DNA of 64,000 nucleotides from Symbiodinium natans (taxonomy: Eukaryota; Sar; Dinophyceae; Suessiales; Symbiodiniaceae), in NCBI GenBank assembly GCA_905221605.1, contig CAJNDS010000392.1:1-64000 (forward strand), given 5' to 3'. Made by a program: the position numbers and the translations under genes. This document shows, in pieces, positions 45,001-57,284 of the stretch. The notes below the pieces were generated by a model, which was not told the origin of the DNA, did no database searches, and saw nothing but the letters and a program-made list of their open reading frames with translations. The stretch's first letter is position 1; each line of letters opens with the position of its first letter.

Positions 45001-48000
45001 CCCTAAACCCTAAACCCCAAACCCCCCAACAAAAGCCCCCAAGCATTGAGGCGCAACTCCCGGAGCATTTATGCTGCAGAACGCTGCGGCAGCCTCAGAG
45101 TCTGGGTGGGACTTTCTTTTTGGGAGCCTGGGGTTCGTAAAGTTTAGGGTTTAGGGTTTAGGGTTTAGGGTTTAGGGTTTAGGGGTTAGGGGTTAGGGGT
45201 TAGGGGTTAGGTGTTCGGGTTTGGGGTTTCGGGCGGGTTTGTAGGGGTTTGTGGGGGTTTTGTAGGGTTTTGTGAGGTTGTTGGGGTTTGTAGGGTTTTG
45301 TAGGGTGTTGCAGGGTTTGGTAGGGTTTGCAGGGTTTGTAGGGTTTTGCAGGGTGTTTTAGGGTTTTGCAGGGCTTGTAGGGTTTGTAGGGGTTTGTAAG
45401 GTTTGTAGGGTTTCTAGGGTCTAAGGGATTTCTAAAGATTTAGGGAGCTTAACCAGGCTTGTGGAGTTACGGCAGCACAAGAAAGGGTCTTACTTTTGGA
45501 GGGACTATATTAGGGGTCAACTATTCCCCCTAAACCGCACTCGCACCCCTAAACCGTAAACCCTAAACCCTAAACCCTAGACCCTAGACCCTAAACCCTA
45601 GATATGTTCGTAAACATCCCCCAAATGTGGGACCTGGAAGGACCACCTGTGCAATCTTCGAGTGGTGGAGCCCCAGTGGTTTTCCATCGACCGGCGTCCG
45701 ACTGTGAGGCTCGGGAGCTTGGGGGGGTGGGCGGGGTTTAGGGTTTAGGGTTTATAGGGTTTAGGGTTTAGGGTTTGGGGCATTTCAGAGGTTGGTTGGG
45801 TTTAGGGCGGTCCTTAACCTCAATCCCGACACCCCAAACCAGAGGGTTTCTGGGCTTTTTTGGGGCAGAGCTTGGGGCTTGTCACTAGTATCGTCACGCA
45901 TACGGGAAAGCATGCAAAATAGGGCTCTGGGCACCGGCTCCCAGAATGAATGGGGTGTAGGGTTTGAACCCTATACCCTAGACCCTAAACCCTAAACCCC
46001 AAACCCCAAACCCTAAACCCCAAACCCCAAACCCCAAACTTCCTTCTGATCGAAAGGTGTACGCCTGAAGTGCCTGGAGAGCTGTGGACGACAGCTCCAG
46101 GGACGCAGGCCTCCCAACCGGCGTGGTTTTTTGAGTTCATGTTAGGGTTTAGGGCTTAGCGCTTAGGGTTTAGGGTTTAGGGTTTAGGCTTGGGGGTTTA
46201 GGGTTTAGGGTTTAGGGGTGGTTCAGGTTTTAGGAGATAGAAGCTGTAGACGTGCATAGCTGTTCATTCCAAGTCGTGCCCGGTTCTCTCAAATCCTGTT
46301 GTGGCCTTGACTTGGGGCATCATCGCTCCTGCAAGGTCTAGTGCTAGGATCATAGGGACTACAGAAGTATTATAGGCTGTTGTGGGAAGGGGGGTTCAAG
46401 GGGTGTGTGTGAGCCCAAGGTTCCCTAGTACTCCCCACGACTCCTCAAGGCTCCCAAAGCTTCCCTAAGGTTTTCTAGGTACCTACCCCCCTTGAACCCC
46501 CTCCCTTAGAACCCTATACTTGTAGCCCAAACCCTCAACCCTAGACCCTCAACCCTAAGCCCTAAACCCTAAACCCTAAACCGACCTGAATTCTTGGAAT
46601 TCACTGAGTCGAGCTCAGAGCCATGACCCCCATGACTCCTGCGCCGAGGAGGGAACCATCCGCCTGCGGAACGTGCAGCCGGGCACTCACTACAAGCCCT
46701 ATACCCTGCAACCCTTTACCTTCAACCCTGCTTAAAGGTTAGACTCTCAAGCTCTATGAACCCTGAACCCTAAACCCTAAAGCCCTGAAGCCCTGAACCC
46801 AAGAAGCCCAAACAGAAGGAGTGCTCTTGCATGCAAGGTCTCGGAATGTTCAAGGACGCTAAACCCTAAACCCTAAACCCTAAACCCTAAACCCTAAACC
46901 CTAAACCCTAAACCCTAAACCCTAAACCCTAAACCCTAAACCCTAAACCCTAAACCCTTCTCTTTGAGGGTTACAGCAGCCGCCACACTGTGGTTCCATG
47001 GACTATAGGATTCGAACGGGAGGGGCTTCAAGGGCGTAGGTACCTAGGGAACCTGAGGGGCCGCCTGAGGGTTTAGGGTTTAGGGTTTAGGGTTTAGGGT
47101 TTAGGGTTTAGGGTTTAGGGTTTAGGGTTTAGGGTTTAGGGTTTAGGGTTTAGGGTTACATGCCCCCTTGAACCCCCCACCCTTAAGGACCCTATAAATG
47201 GAGGCTGGACCAGTGCCTCTTCTTTGACGGCTTCTTCACCGGAGCCTTCAAGGAGGCAAGAGCTAGCGTTGTTTCAAAGTCTGCGGGTAAACTTTCAGTT
47301 TAGAAGTTTAGAGCGGCCCTAAACCCTAAACCCTCAACCCTTAGGGCATCTCTTTTCTGTATTTTTTTGTGTTTTGTTACTATTTTACCATCAATATAAT
47401 TTTTCTTCTTTTATTTATTTATTGTTTTTTTTTTGCGTGGGGTGGGGTGGGGTGTCCACCCAAAAAGAGCATGCCCTGAGCCTGCCGGAGCTTCCCGTTT
47501 ACGGGGTTTAGGGGGGTTTAGGGTTTAGGGTTTAGGGGTTTCGGGGTTTATAGGGGTTTGTAGGGGTTTATAGGGTTTATAGGGGCTTATAGGGGCTTAT
47601 AGGGGTTTATAGGGGTTTATAGGGGTTTATAGAGGTTTATAGGGGTTTAGGGGTTTAAGGGTTTAGGGGGGTTTGTAGGGTTTACAGGGGTTTCTAGGGT
47701 GCACAGTGTCTTATAGGGTTTACAGGGTTTACAGGGTTTGTAGGATTGATAGGGTTTACAGGGTCTACAAGGTTTTTTATTAGGTTTATAGGGTTCACGG
47801 GCGTTTTAGGGTCTAGGGTGTCTGACCTCAGGCCTATCCCGACCAGGATTGGCAAGTTTTGCCGCAAGCGCCATGAGCTCAGAAGCATGCTCACTGTGGG
47901 TGGTTTAGGGTTTAGGGTTTAGGGTTTAGGGTTTAGGGTTTAGGGTTTAGGGTTTAGGGTTTAGGGTTTAGGGTTTACGGTAAACGAAGCCCAAAATAGG

Positions 48001-51000
48001 GAGCAGATACCCTGTATGATATTCCTCGTAGGGTTTAGGGTTGATTTGACTGTTATGAGTTTAGATGCAGTTCCTTAAACCTTAAACCTTAAACCCTAAA
48101 CCCTAAACCCGAAACTTATGTGTTTATATGCAGTTCCTTATTTTAAACATTGATGAGCGTATTGTTGTGGTTTGTAGGGCTGAGGAGCTCAGAAGCCCTG
48201 AAACGTGACGCGCCCCTTGGGATGCTGCCCCTTGTACTAACAGTCCTTAAAGGGTTTAGGGTTTAGGGTTTAGGGTATCAATAGGGATTATCATCGGGGG
48301 TACTATGATCCCTATGAAGGACTGTTAGAAAAAGGGGGGAACATCTCAACGTCCCACAGCCCGGCCTCGAGGCCCTTCTACATTGGAGGCTTCAAGGAGA
48401 CGACGATGACAGGACTTTCCAACGCAAACGGTCCCTATTTTTTTGCTTAAGACCCCCCCCAAAAAACAAGATTGAAGATACTAATCCCTTTATTGCTTTT
48501 ATCAGGAAGAATATTTTTAGTTTTTGGTGAGTTCTTAAGGAATTAGTAGGTCAGCCCTTTCGTCCTCAAACAAAGGGGCTTAGGGGGGTTTTGGGGTTGA
48601 GGGTGTAGGGCCTTTAGGGCTTAGGGTAGACTGAGGGGTGAGGGGTAGATCTCGTAGATGTTGACGACCCAAACAAGACCCATTTTTCCCCTAAACCCTA
48701 AACCCTAAACCAAACCCTAAACCCTCTGCTGGAAGGAAAAGGGCAGTTCTTTTGGCCAAACGGCGCGCCGTTGTTCAAGGCAGAGACCGCAGTCGGAACC
48801 CTTCCCCCCCACCGGATCGAACGTAGGTTTACAGTTTAGGCGTTTAGGGTCTAGGGAGATTAGGTTTAGGGTTTAGGGTTGAGGGTTTAGGGCTTGGGGT
48901 TTAGGGTTCAGGGTTGAGTAGGATCCCCTTGTAATTGAGGACCCCTAATAAGGTACCCCAAATTTCGGGAGCCCCATGAAATATCCCCTGAAGCTTTCCT
49001 CTGGCCAGCTTTTTGGCGTGCCTGGTTTCAGGGAAGTTCCATGTTTTTGCAATACTAACCCTAATTTCACCACCCGTCCGAGCTACAACAGCCTGGAGCA
49101 TCTGAGTTTAGGGTTTAGGGTTTAGGGTTTAAGGTTTAGGGGAGAGCGTGGGAACTTGATTTTTCTGGCGGCTGAGTTCTAATTATGACACACCTCCAGT
49201 GACCTTCCTCTTAATTTTTACTAGTAAGGTTATAGTGTTATAAGTACCCTGAATATGTTTAGAACTTTCGTCGCCCCACTTTTCACCCTACGAAAAAGCA
49301 CCCATGACCCGTCAAGTAGTTTAAGCCCCTGACCGAGCCATTTACAGGAAAGCCTAGCCCCAAACCCTAAAACCCTTACTGAACGCTCACCCTAAACCCT
49401 GTACCCTATACCCTAAACCCTACACCCAACAAGCCCAAAAGAAACAATTAGCAACTCTTGGCCCCAGAAGCTCGAACAGCCCCAAAAACCCTAAACCCTA
49501 GCCCTAAACCCTAAACCCCAAAACGCCCAAAGCCCTGGAAACCCCGAAAATCCCGAAGCCCTCAATCCCGAAGCCCGAGCAACCCCAACAACCCCCCAAA
49601 CCCTAGAAGCCCCTAGAACAAACCCTAACCCCCCTCCTCCCCCCCCCCCTCCTCCCCCCAAAAAATGAAATGGAAAAAACAAAAAAAATAAATAAATAAT
49701 AAATAAAAAATTATATATATATATACACATATGTATGAAACCCGAAAAAATATGCAAAAAAAACCCAACAATCCGAGAGCCGCTCCCTGTAGGGCAGCCT
49801 CAAGTCTGGCAAGTTGCTGGAGGGCTTCATGTTTGACGACGCCCGGCCTCAAGAGGGTTTAGGCGTTTGGTTGGTTTGTTTTAGGTTTTTTTTTGGGAGG
49901 CTTGGTTTCGGGGTTTTTGGGGTTTTGGGCTGTTTGGGGAGGCTAGTTATACTTATTATTTTCTACACTTTTTCTACTGTCCGGGCTTTGTAGGGCGTAG
50001 ACGGGATGTAGTGTTTGGGCTTGGCAGGGCTGTTGGGTCGTTTTGTACCGGGATCGACTCGACGGGTGCAGTGTAATTTGTATCTGGATGCCCCGTAGCA
50101 CCCTTAAGTTCCCCTTAGAAGCACATTTTTTTTACCCAACAAGGGCGCCTCTTTTGTTCCTAGGATCTCTTGGGTCTAGGTATAGTATAAGGATCTTGCG
50201 TGCTAAGGGCTCTGCATGGCATCTATGTAGGCTAGGATGCCCAGTAGTGCCCTTATTCCCTTTTTGGAGGCTCTAGGTTCCCCTAAAACCCCTTTAAGCA
50301 AAAAAGGGCATCTTTTTTAAGCCCAGGTTACTGGGCAGCCTAGTAGGGCTATCTAGGATTGAGGGCTTTCTTTGGCTTGCAGACATGTGAAGCCTCGGGT
50401 CAAGGACTTCTGGGGCATGTATGGCTCATAGGGCTCATATAGCTCATGGGGCTCATAGGGTTCAGGATTTAGGGTTTAGGGTTTAGGGTTCAGGGTTTAG
50501 GGTTTAGGGTTTAGGGTTTGGGGTTTAGGGTTTAGGATTTAGGGTTTAGGGTTTGGGGTTCAGGGTGATTTGGATCTACCTGGGCTTGCAGGGCTCTCAG
50601 GCAGGAGCTGGCAGCCCTAGAGCCCGCGTACCCCAACTCCCTCAAGGCCCTCAACCCAACAAACCTTGGCACCCTAATACCCCTAGGTAGGATCAGGGGG
50701 ACCCTTAAAAGGGAACCCTTCTGAACCCTCTTCTGGCTCTCTTAAACAGGGACCTTATTCAGAGGGTCTATATCCACAAGGGTCCCCCTAATCCTATCCC
50801 CTAAATACCCCAAGCCCACAAGCCCCTCTGAAGCTTCGAATGTTCCACCGGAGCCCCGAAACCCAACTACCCTGAACCCAATGATGAACCCAGGAGCGTT
50901 GTATCTGCCACGGCCACTTCCGCTTCAATGAGGCAGGGGGCCCCGAAACCCTAAGCAGTTCAGGTTTAGGGATGTAAGGGTGGAAGGTTCAGGGTTTAGG

Positions 51001-54000
51001 GTCTGGGGTGAGGGTATTTTCCAGGAACAAGGGTGCTGAAGCCCCAAACCCCCCCCACCCTAAACTAAAAAGAATCAAAAAACCTAAACCCTAACGCCAA
51101 ACCCCAAACCCTAAGCTCTAAACCCTAAACCCTTTGCGCAGGATGGACCTACGCTCCAGGGTGCACAGCCCGACGATGCCGACATCGAAGGCCTCCCCAA
51201 CCCCGCCACCTCCTCCCCCCTTCAGCTGCTTTGGGGTTTAGGGTTTAGGGTTTAGGGTTCGGTTTAGGGGTTAGGGTTTAGGGTTTAGGGTTTAGGGTTT
51301 AGGGTTTAGGGTTTAGGGTTTGGGGTTTAGGGTTTAGGGTTTAGGGTCCCCGGCGCAGCTGGGAATTCACCATGACTTCGGGAGCAGGGTCTTGGGGATG
51401 AGGTAGTTCGGTACCCGGAAGCCATTGAACAGGCTTTTTTGAACCCTAAACCCTTCCACCTCTAAACCCTAAACCCTAAACCCTAAACCCTGTTCTCGAG
51501 GCCGCGACACCTGCCTCGCCTGCGGGCAGTCGCCGACAATCGCGGCGGCGGGGCAAGTGCTGAAGTCTTGCGGACATGGAGCTTGGCCCTCAGCCGGTTT
51601 AGGGTTTAGGGAGTAGGGTTTAGGGTTTAGGGTTTAGGGGTGTAGGGTTTAGGGTTTAGGGGGGAGGTTCATGAGTCGGGCTATAAGTCAACTACCTGAA
51701 GGTTCGGGCGGGGGGGGCGGGGGGTACTTAGAACCTTTAGGGTTTTAGGGTTTAGGGTTTATAAGGTTTAGGGCGACTTATAAGTACCCGAAGGGCCATA
51801 ACCATAGTTACCCACTTAGACCCCTACTTATAAGTACCCATGAACCTCCAAGTATGGTGGGAACCTTATTTAGGGTACATCCCACCTGACTTTCACAAGC
51901 AGTAGGGTTTTCTGTTGCTTTGCGCCGCCCTCAGGAGTAGGAATGCGCTTGAAGCCAAGTTCAACGGTGGCAACAGACGCTGACGGTGTGGGTTGTCCTG
52001 AGACCGTCGCTTGCGTGAGCAAGTCGGAAACCTTGAACCCTAAAAGCCCCAAACCCTAAACCCTAAACCCTAAAGCCCTAAAGCCCTAAACCCTAAACCC
52101 TAAGCCCTAAAGCCCTAAGCCCTAAGCCCTAAACCCTAAACCCTAAACCCTAAACCCTAAACCCTAAACCCTAAACCCTAAACCCTAAACCCGACACAAA
52201 TCTGCACGAAGGCGCTGCTTCGGTTTTGTTGGGCCCGTAGGCTGAGAAGCAGAGGACCAGCTGGCCACGTTTACAGAAGGCATGTTCCGTGGGGGTGCGT
52301 ATCGTTTAGGGTTTAGGGTTTAGGGTTTAGGGTTTAGGGTTTCGGGTTTAGGGTTTAGGGTTTATGGTCCCCCTTACTATACTAACTGTAGTTAAGGGAC
52401 TTATAACCTAACTTAGGGTCCTTATAACCCAATTTAGGGCCAACTCGGGGGCCCCACCCTGTACGTATCCAAGCCGCCCTCCTAAATGATGGTCCTTATT
52501 AGAGGGGTCGCCTTATTATAAGGACCCCCCCCCCCACCTCAACCCTTAACCCTTAACCCTAAAGCCCTAAAGCCCTAAAGCCCTAAAGCCCTAAAGCCCC
52601 AAAACCCCAAACCCCTAACCCCAAACCAGAACCCCAAACTCCAAACCCCAACTCCCCCCCCAACACATAAACAATGAAAACAATGACTGGGCTCAGGTCA
52701 TTTGTGAAGCTTGCGCACTCAAAGCAGCGCACTCGGGTCTTGACTTTATAGGGTTCTTAAGGGAGGGGGCTTCAAGGGGGGGGGTAGGTACCAAGGGAAC
52801 CTTCGGGAAGCTTAGGGAGCCTTAGCCTTAGGGAGTAATTAGTGGGGAGCATTAGGGAAGATTGGGTTACATACACCCCTTGAAACCCTCCCTCCTCCTA
52901 AACCCTAAACCCTAAATCCCAAACCCTAAACCCTAAACCCTAAATCCTAAACCCTAAACCCTAAACCATCCTCCCTTAAGAAGCCTATAATGACTTCAGG
53001 TGACTCCAGGGCTGCCCTGAGGCTTGCGTTGAGGCAGCTGCGTAGTGTCACCCTAAACCCTAAACCCTAAACCCTAAACCCTAAATCCCAAACCCCAAAC
53101 CCCAAACCCCAAACCCCAAACCCTAAACCCTAAACCCTAAACCCTAATTAATCCCTAAACCCTAAACCCTAAAGCCTGTTCGCTGAGGTGCGAGAGTGTG
53201 GCTTGGCTGCCAACAGATCCCACGTCCAAAAAGTCTTCGTCAAGAAGACGGTTTCGGGTTTTTTCGGTGCTTACAGTAGCTACTTGAAGCTTCATGGGTA
53301 CTTATGAGTAGGGTTTAGGGTTTAGGGTTTAGGGGTATAGGGTTCAGGGTTCTGGGTTTAGGGTTTAGCTTGCATCATGGAAGTAGTGCCATGCCCAAAG
53401 GGGGCCATGCCCAAAGGGGCCGTCAAGAACCAGCCTGAGTTGCTGACAAGGGAATTGGGGTTTAGGGTTTAGGGTTTAGGGGATAGGGTTCAGGGTTTAG
53501 GGCAGTTGAGGGTTTAGGGTTTCGGGTTTAGGGTTAGGAATTGTTTGCCCGTTTATTTGGCACATTTTTGCTTGGGGTACCCCTCCCCCCCCTCCCCAGG
53601 TTTCCTGGAGAGGACGGTGCATCAGGGCATTTAGTTACACTAATTGCCAGAACAAGGAGACGAGACAGCAAGCAGCATGCTGTTCTGAGTCAGTCATCTG
53701 AATTGCCCTAAACCCTAAACCCTAAACCCTAAACCCTAAACCCTAAACCCTAAACAATGGACCCTGCAGGCGGTCCATTCGGAAGATGTATTTAAAGTGC
53801 GATGGGCCCTTTGAGCTTTTAGTCCCCTATACAATAACCCTACATAGCACCCAAACCCTAGACCCTAAACCCTAAACCCTAAGCCCTAAACCCTAACCCT
53901 AAACCCTAAACCCTAAACCCTAAACCCCAGTTTTCCAGGATACCCAAAAACCACGGCCAGCCTGGTTGTCCCCAGGTCGTCAACACACTTTCTCCCCCAA

Positions 54001-57000
54001 GAAGATGTTTTAGCACCAGCTCAATCCCTAAACCCTCAACACTAAACGCCCTAAACCCTAAACTTTGAACCCTAAACGCCCTAAATGCTAAGCCCTAAAC
54101 CCCAAACGCCCTAAACCCTAAACCCTACTTGCAAGTACCCTAAACCGTATACACCAAACGCCCTAAACCCTAAACCGTCCTTAAACCCTAAACCCTAAAC
54201 CCTAAACCCTAAACCCTAAACCCTCCTTGTAGAACGCTGGTCCACTCTCGGAGCCCTGAACTGAAAGAACAGGTCCCTACTGCCGATCTCCAAATGAGGG
54301 AGTGCTGCGCGTGATGTGAAGGGTTTAGGGTTTAGGGTTTAGGGTTTTGGGTTGAGGCTCTGGATTTCTCATCCGTCCTAGGTGCGAGAAGGCTCAAAAC
54401 TTAGGATGGAAGAGTGACGGACGATCAGCCCCTGATTGAGGAGCTCTTGTGCGGTGCAGGTTTAGGGCCCCATAAGGCTTCAGATTTTGTATCGTAGTGT
54501 TGGGGTCTTTGAAGTTTGCGGCGTGTTGGTTTGGTTCAGTTCACATCAGCGCAGCTCGAAGCAGCTGCCACTGTGCATAGTCTTTAGCTGTTTCTTCGTC
54601 TTGGGTAGCCCAGCGGTACCCTTTTCCCTTTTTTTGGTTCAAACCCTAAACCCTAAACCCAAAAAAGACCTAAACCCTAAACCCGAGACCCAAAAAGAAC
54701 GGGTACCCTTCTTATGAGATGTTTACTGGGCTGCCAAGTCGTTGCCCAGCACCCTTTCACTCATAGGTTCCCCTACAACCCCCCTCTGTACTACCCCCTA
54801 GCTCCGCCCCTTGAAGTAATCCTCTTTTAGGCTTAATTCTCCCTAAGGGGGGGGTTAGTAGGGGAACCCATGATCCACTTGACATAGGAGTTCCGATTAT
54901 TTTCTGGACTCGCTCAGAGGGTCCATGTCCAGAACCCTGACGAAGCTAGGTGCTAAAAGCCTGGTGTAGCATGGGCCTCTGGAAGGTCCCTAAACCCTAA
55001 ACCCTAAACCCTAAACCCTAAACCCTAAACCCTGAACCCTAGACCCTAGACCCTAAACCCTAGACCCTAAACCCTAAACCCTAAACCCTAAACCCTGAAC
55101 CTAGGGGGGGTACTACAACTTACTACCATGGACCCTCTGAACTCGAAAGGGGGGATGCCCTGGGGACAGCCATTAAGCTTCCGTGATCGCGGCTCATGAT
55201 CTGCACAGGCCTTGGTCTGGTTGCCGGTTTTAGGGTTTAGGGTTTAGGGTTTAGGGTTTAGGGTTTAGGGTTTAGGGTTTTAGGGTTTTAGGGTTTAGGG
55301 TGTTAGGGTTCCGGGTTTAGGGTTTCAGGTTGTAACGGCCCTAAGATGAGATTTCTGGTGAAGGCCCCTGAACCCGAAACCCTAAGCCCTAAACCCTAAA
55401 CCCTAAACCCTAAACCGTTGCACCGGGCTCCAGTGGGCTTAGCGCATGATGTGTGAGCTCATAACGCCAGAAGTGAGCGAGGCTCCGTGGCACCCTAGGG
55501 TTTGGGGTTTAGGGTTTAGGGTTTAGGGTTCAGGGTTTGGGGTTAGGGTTTGTAGGGTTTAGGGTTTAGGGTTCAGGGTTTGGGGTTTAGGGTTTGGGGT
55601 TTGGGTTTTTAGGGTTCAGGGTTCAGGGTTTCGGGTTCAGGGTTCAGGGTTTCGGGTTCAGGGTTTAGGGTTCAGGGTTTCGGGTTCAGGGTTTAGGATT
55701 TAGGGTTCAGGGTTTAGGGTTCAGGGTTTCGGGTGCAGATCGGTCTTTGCCTGATCGAGTTTTCTCCCTCATCGGACTGGAAAGGGCGGTGCTCAGTCCG
55801 TTCTGTACATAACCGCCTGGCACGAGGTCTAGCAGCACTTCGATAAACCCTACAAGCCCTATAAACCTACAAACCCTATGACCTCTATAGCCGCAGAAGT
55901 AGAACCCAAAAAAGCCCCACACACCCTAGTGCAAGCCCTTAGAATCCATACGAATTCCATCAAGTCCATAAGTTCTAAAGCTGCGAGACCCTTTGGTGGT
56001 GGCGTCTAGGAGCGGCGGCCGACTCAGGCTTATCTTTCGCTGTGGAAAAGGAGAGCAGGGTTTAGGGTTTTAGGGTTTAGGGTTTAGGGTTTAGGGTTTA
56101 GGGTTTAGGGTTTAGGTTCAGGAGAGCCTGTACGCCGGCTCGCGTTCGAGGTGCCCTGGTCGATGGTGCAACCGTGCAGGCTTTGGGTTATGTAAAGCCG
56201 TAGCATCTCCTCATGTGGCCATTTAGACTTATAAACCCTTAAAACCCCACACCCTCAACCCTAAACCCTAAACCCCAAATCCCTTAAACCCTACACCCTC
56301 AACCCCTTTCAGTTTTTCGAGCCAGAATCCGAACGCCCACTCGGTGCACACGCTGCCGCGCCGTCTGGAGGAGTCTCCAGAGGTGTCGAAAGCACCATGT
56401 CACCCCTGTAATTGGGCTTAGGTTTAGGGTTTAGTAATTTAGGGTTTAGGGTTTAGGGTTTAGCAAGGGGATGAACCCTGAAGCTGAGACTTCCAAGCTC
56501 AACCCTATCCTGCATTTACAGTGGCAAGGTCGTCGTACCTACAGAGCCCTGTTGTGTTTAGGGTTTAGGGTTCAGCGTTCAGGGTTCAGGGTTCAGGGTT
56601 CTTTTGTTCAGAGGGAGTCGATAAGTGTTGTCATGGGTTCCCCTACGACCCCCTCAAAACTACCCGAAGGTCGTCCCCTTACGTGTCGTCTCAAGAGCTC
56701 AGTGTATCAAGAGGTGTCGAATGCCCGCGTTCGCCACTGTAGAATTTGCGAAGCCTAGTTTGTTGAAAACCCTAAACCCTAAACCCTAAACCCTAAACCC
56801 TAAACCCTATCACCAGGGCCCAGACTAGGGGCCCTATTCGCTGTTGTTTAGGCCTTAGGTTCCCCTTAAATAGCCCCCTTGAAACCAAACAGGGCGCACC
56901 CTCTCTATTCCTGGGCTACTCTTGGGTCTGGGAGGTCTTGAAGGAGTGCCGCGGTTGCCATGGCGTGCTGCCGCTCCGGTCGGTCCCCCACTACCCTCGA

Positions 57001-57168
57001 GCTCTATGCCGGATCAGCCGCGGCAAGTCACAGTTTCACTAGCGAGGTGCTCGGGCTCAGGGACCCTAAACCCGAAACCCGAAACCCTAATCCTGAACCC
57101 CCCTAGCTCACATGCCCGAAGCACCAACGTGCTGCACCTCTCAAAGCTCGTCTTGACGGACCCAAAAT
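42020..57168 (+). CDS. Exon series of unknown function, 42.0-57.2 kb
   Basis: Coding-looking + strand segments: 42020-42106 (DVLLYPEGTAKWSPSDALGR), 43036-43123 (LYNVKNSAYLTFDGSQL), about 45625-45720 (WDLEGPPVQSSSGGAPVVFH), about 46045-46138 (CTPEVPGELWTTAPGT), 46630-46695 (DSCAEEGTIRLRNVQPGTHY), 47200-47270 (WRLDQCLFFDGFFTGAFKEA), 48367-48430 (RPFYIGGFKETTMTGLSNAN), about 48738-48800 (GQFFWPNGAPLFKAETAVG), 49798-49855 (SLKSGKLLEGFMFDDARP), 50592-50655 (ALRQELAALEPAYPNSLKAL), 50893-50942 (ERCICHGHFRFNEAGG), about 51142-51233, 51498-51598 (GRDTCLACGQSPTIAAAGQ), 52242-52295, 53171-53265 (VRECGLAANRSHVQKVFVKK), 56017-56058, 56122-56178, 56322-56405, 57107-57168 (HARSTNVLHLSKLVLTDPK). Three or four share an (F/G)-FKE/FKA motif. 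No family identified; several genes are possible. The last exon may instead belong to the ankyrin gene that follows. Confidence 0.4.
43262..43372 (-). repeat. Dispersed repeat J, copy 2 (inverted relative to 9577-9660)
   Basis: Read on the minus strand it gives CCCTAAGGCTCC...TTAGGG...GCGCCCAAA...ATTTTGTAAGGTTTTGGGGC, matching 9577-9660. The ATTTTGTAAGG unit occurs twice here and once there. Confidence 0.6.
44226..44327 (+). mobile_element. Family A introner-like element
   Basis: TTGGTACCCGTTACCCTTTT at the left, CTCAAAAAGGGTGCCCTTAT inside and TGTGGTTCCTGGGCTACCAAG at the right. The left tip lacks TAGCCCAG. Confidence 0.62.
44641..44798 (+). mobile_element. Family A left half running into a long G-rich array
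   Basis: CTTGGTAGCCCAGTGGTACC then CTTTTCCCTTTTG (44641-44673) is a perfect family A start, but at 44677 it passes into about 17 perfect TTTAGGG units. No right half follows (only CAACCAAACCCGAAA). Either the array replaced the right half or the element was broken and capped. Confidence 0.7.
45240..45440 (+). repeat. Degenerate G-rich variant array (GTAGGGTTT / GCAGGGTTT)
   Basis: Irregular TTTGTAGGG, TTTTGCAGGG and TTTGTGAGG units follow a block of TTAGGGG. Telomere-like but heavily mutated, suggesting an old array. Confidence 0.8.
46370..46518. mobile_element. Family G element, uninterrupted copy
   Basis: The left end TATAGGCTGTTGTGGGAAGG, then GGGGTTCAAGGGG, mirrors the right end CCCCTTGAACCCCCTCCC, then TTAGAACCCTATA. 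The interior carries AAGGTTCCCTAG...TTCTAGGTACCTACCC. About 149 bp with no telomeric repeats, so it serves as a reference for the interrupted copies at 47003-47196 and 52747-52988. Confidence 0.75.
47003..47196. mobile_element. Family G element interrupted by a G-rich array
   Basis: CTATAGGATTCGAACGGGAG plus GGGCTTCAAGGGCGTAGGTA plus CCTAGGGAACC is the left arm; TTACATGCCCCCTTGAACCC plus CCCACCCTTAAGGACCCTATA is the right arm. At 47068-47156 about 12 TTTAGGG units sit where the intact copy has its short middle. The exon at 47200 follows almost at once. Confidence 0.75.
47530..47780 (+). repeat. Variant array (TTTATAGGGG) and derivatives
   Basis: About ten units of TTTATAGGGG or CTTATAGGGG, then GTTTACAGGG and GTTTGTAGGG forms. 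An inserted TA or AC dinucleotide distinguishes it from the canonical repeat, and it is locally homogeneous. Confidence 0.85.
48219..48355. mobile_element. Family D element with inserted TTTAGGG units
   Basis: The left arm GGGATGCTGCCCCTTGTACT plus AACAGTCCTTAAAG is followed by about four TTTAGGG units (48249-48275). Then comes ATCAATAGGGATTATCATCG and the right arm ATCCCTATGAAGGACTGTTA plus GAAAAAGGGGGGAACATC. In 1434-1533 and 37266-37364 the left arm continues directly as CCTTAATGGGGATT or CCTTAATAGG. Confidence 0.75.
50232..50343. mobile_element. Family B introner-like element, intact
   Basis: CTAGGATGCCCAGTAGTGCC at the left mirrors GGTTACTGGGCAGCCTAG at the right. The interior has CCCTTATTCCC, GGTTCCCC, AAACCCCTTTAAGC and AAAAAAGGGCATC. 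A diverged family B piece lies just upstream (50085-50175). Confidence 0.8.
51663..51853. mobile_element. Family F element with an internal short G-rich array
   Basis: GGAGGTTCATGAGTCGGGCT at the left, ACTTATAAGTACCCATGAAC and CTCCA at the right. TTTAGGG-like units occur at 51736-51770. Compare 25510-25658, which has none. Confidence 0.6.
52747..52988. mobile_element. Family G element with a C-rich array inside its right end
   Basis: The left end TATAGGGTTCTTAAGGGAGG plus GGGCTTCAAGGGG mirrors CCCCTTGAAACCCTCCCTCC and, after an array at 52899-52968, CTCCCTTAAGAAGCCTATA. The array lies between the halves of one inverted-repeat arm, which can only be explained as a later insertion. Confidence 0.78.
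54602..54738 (+). mobile_element. Family A introner-like element with internal C-rich units
   Basis: TGGGTAGCCCAGCGGTACCC...GGTTCAA is followed by AACCCTAAACCCTAAACCC, a second small block (CCTAAACCCTAAACCC), then CCCAAAAAGAACGGGTACCC and GTTTACTGGGCTGCCAAG. The telomeric units replace the usual GGTTCCCTTATAAAGTAACC middle. Confidence 0.72.
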
Positions 57169-57284
57169 CGTTAGGGTGTACGTCCCTAAACCCGAACCCC
57201 TAACCCCTAAACCCGAAACCCCAAACCCTAAACCCTAAACCCTAAACCCTAAACCCTAGACCCTAGGGTTTGGGCTAGAAGCAG

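Noticed and set aside
51498-51598. Assignment to a ThiF/MoeB-like adenylyltransferase from a C-x-x-C-like piece
   Set aside because: A single short segment is not enough to name a family.
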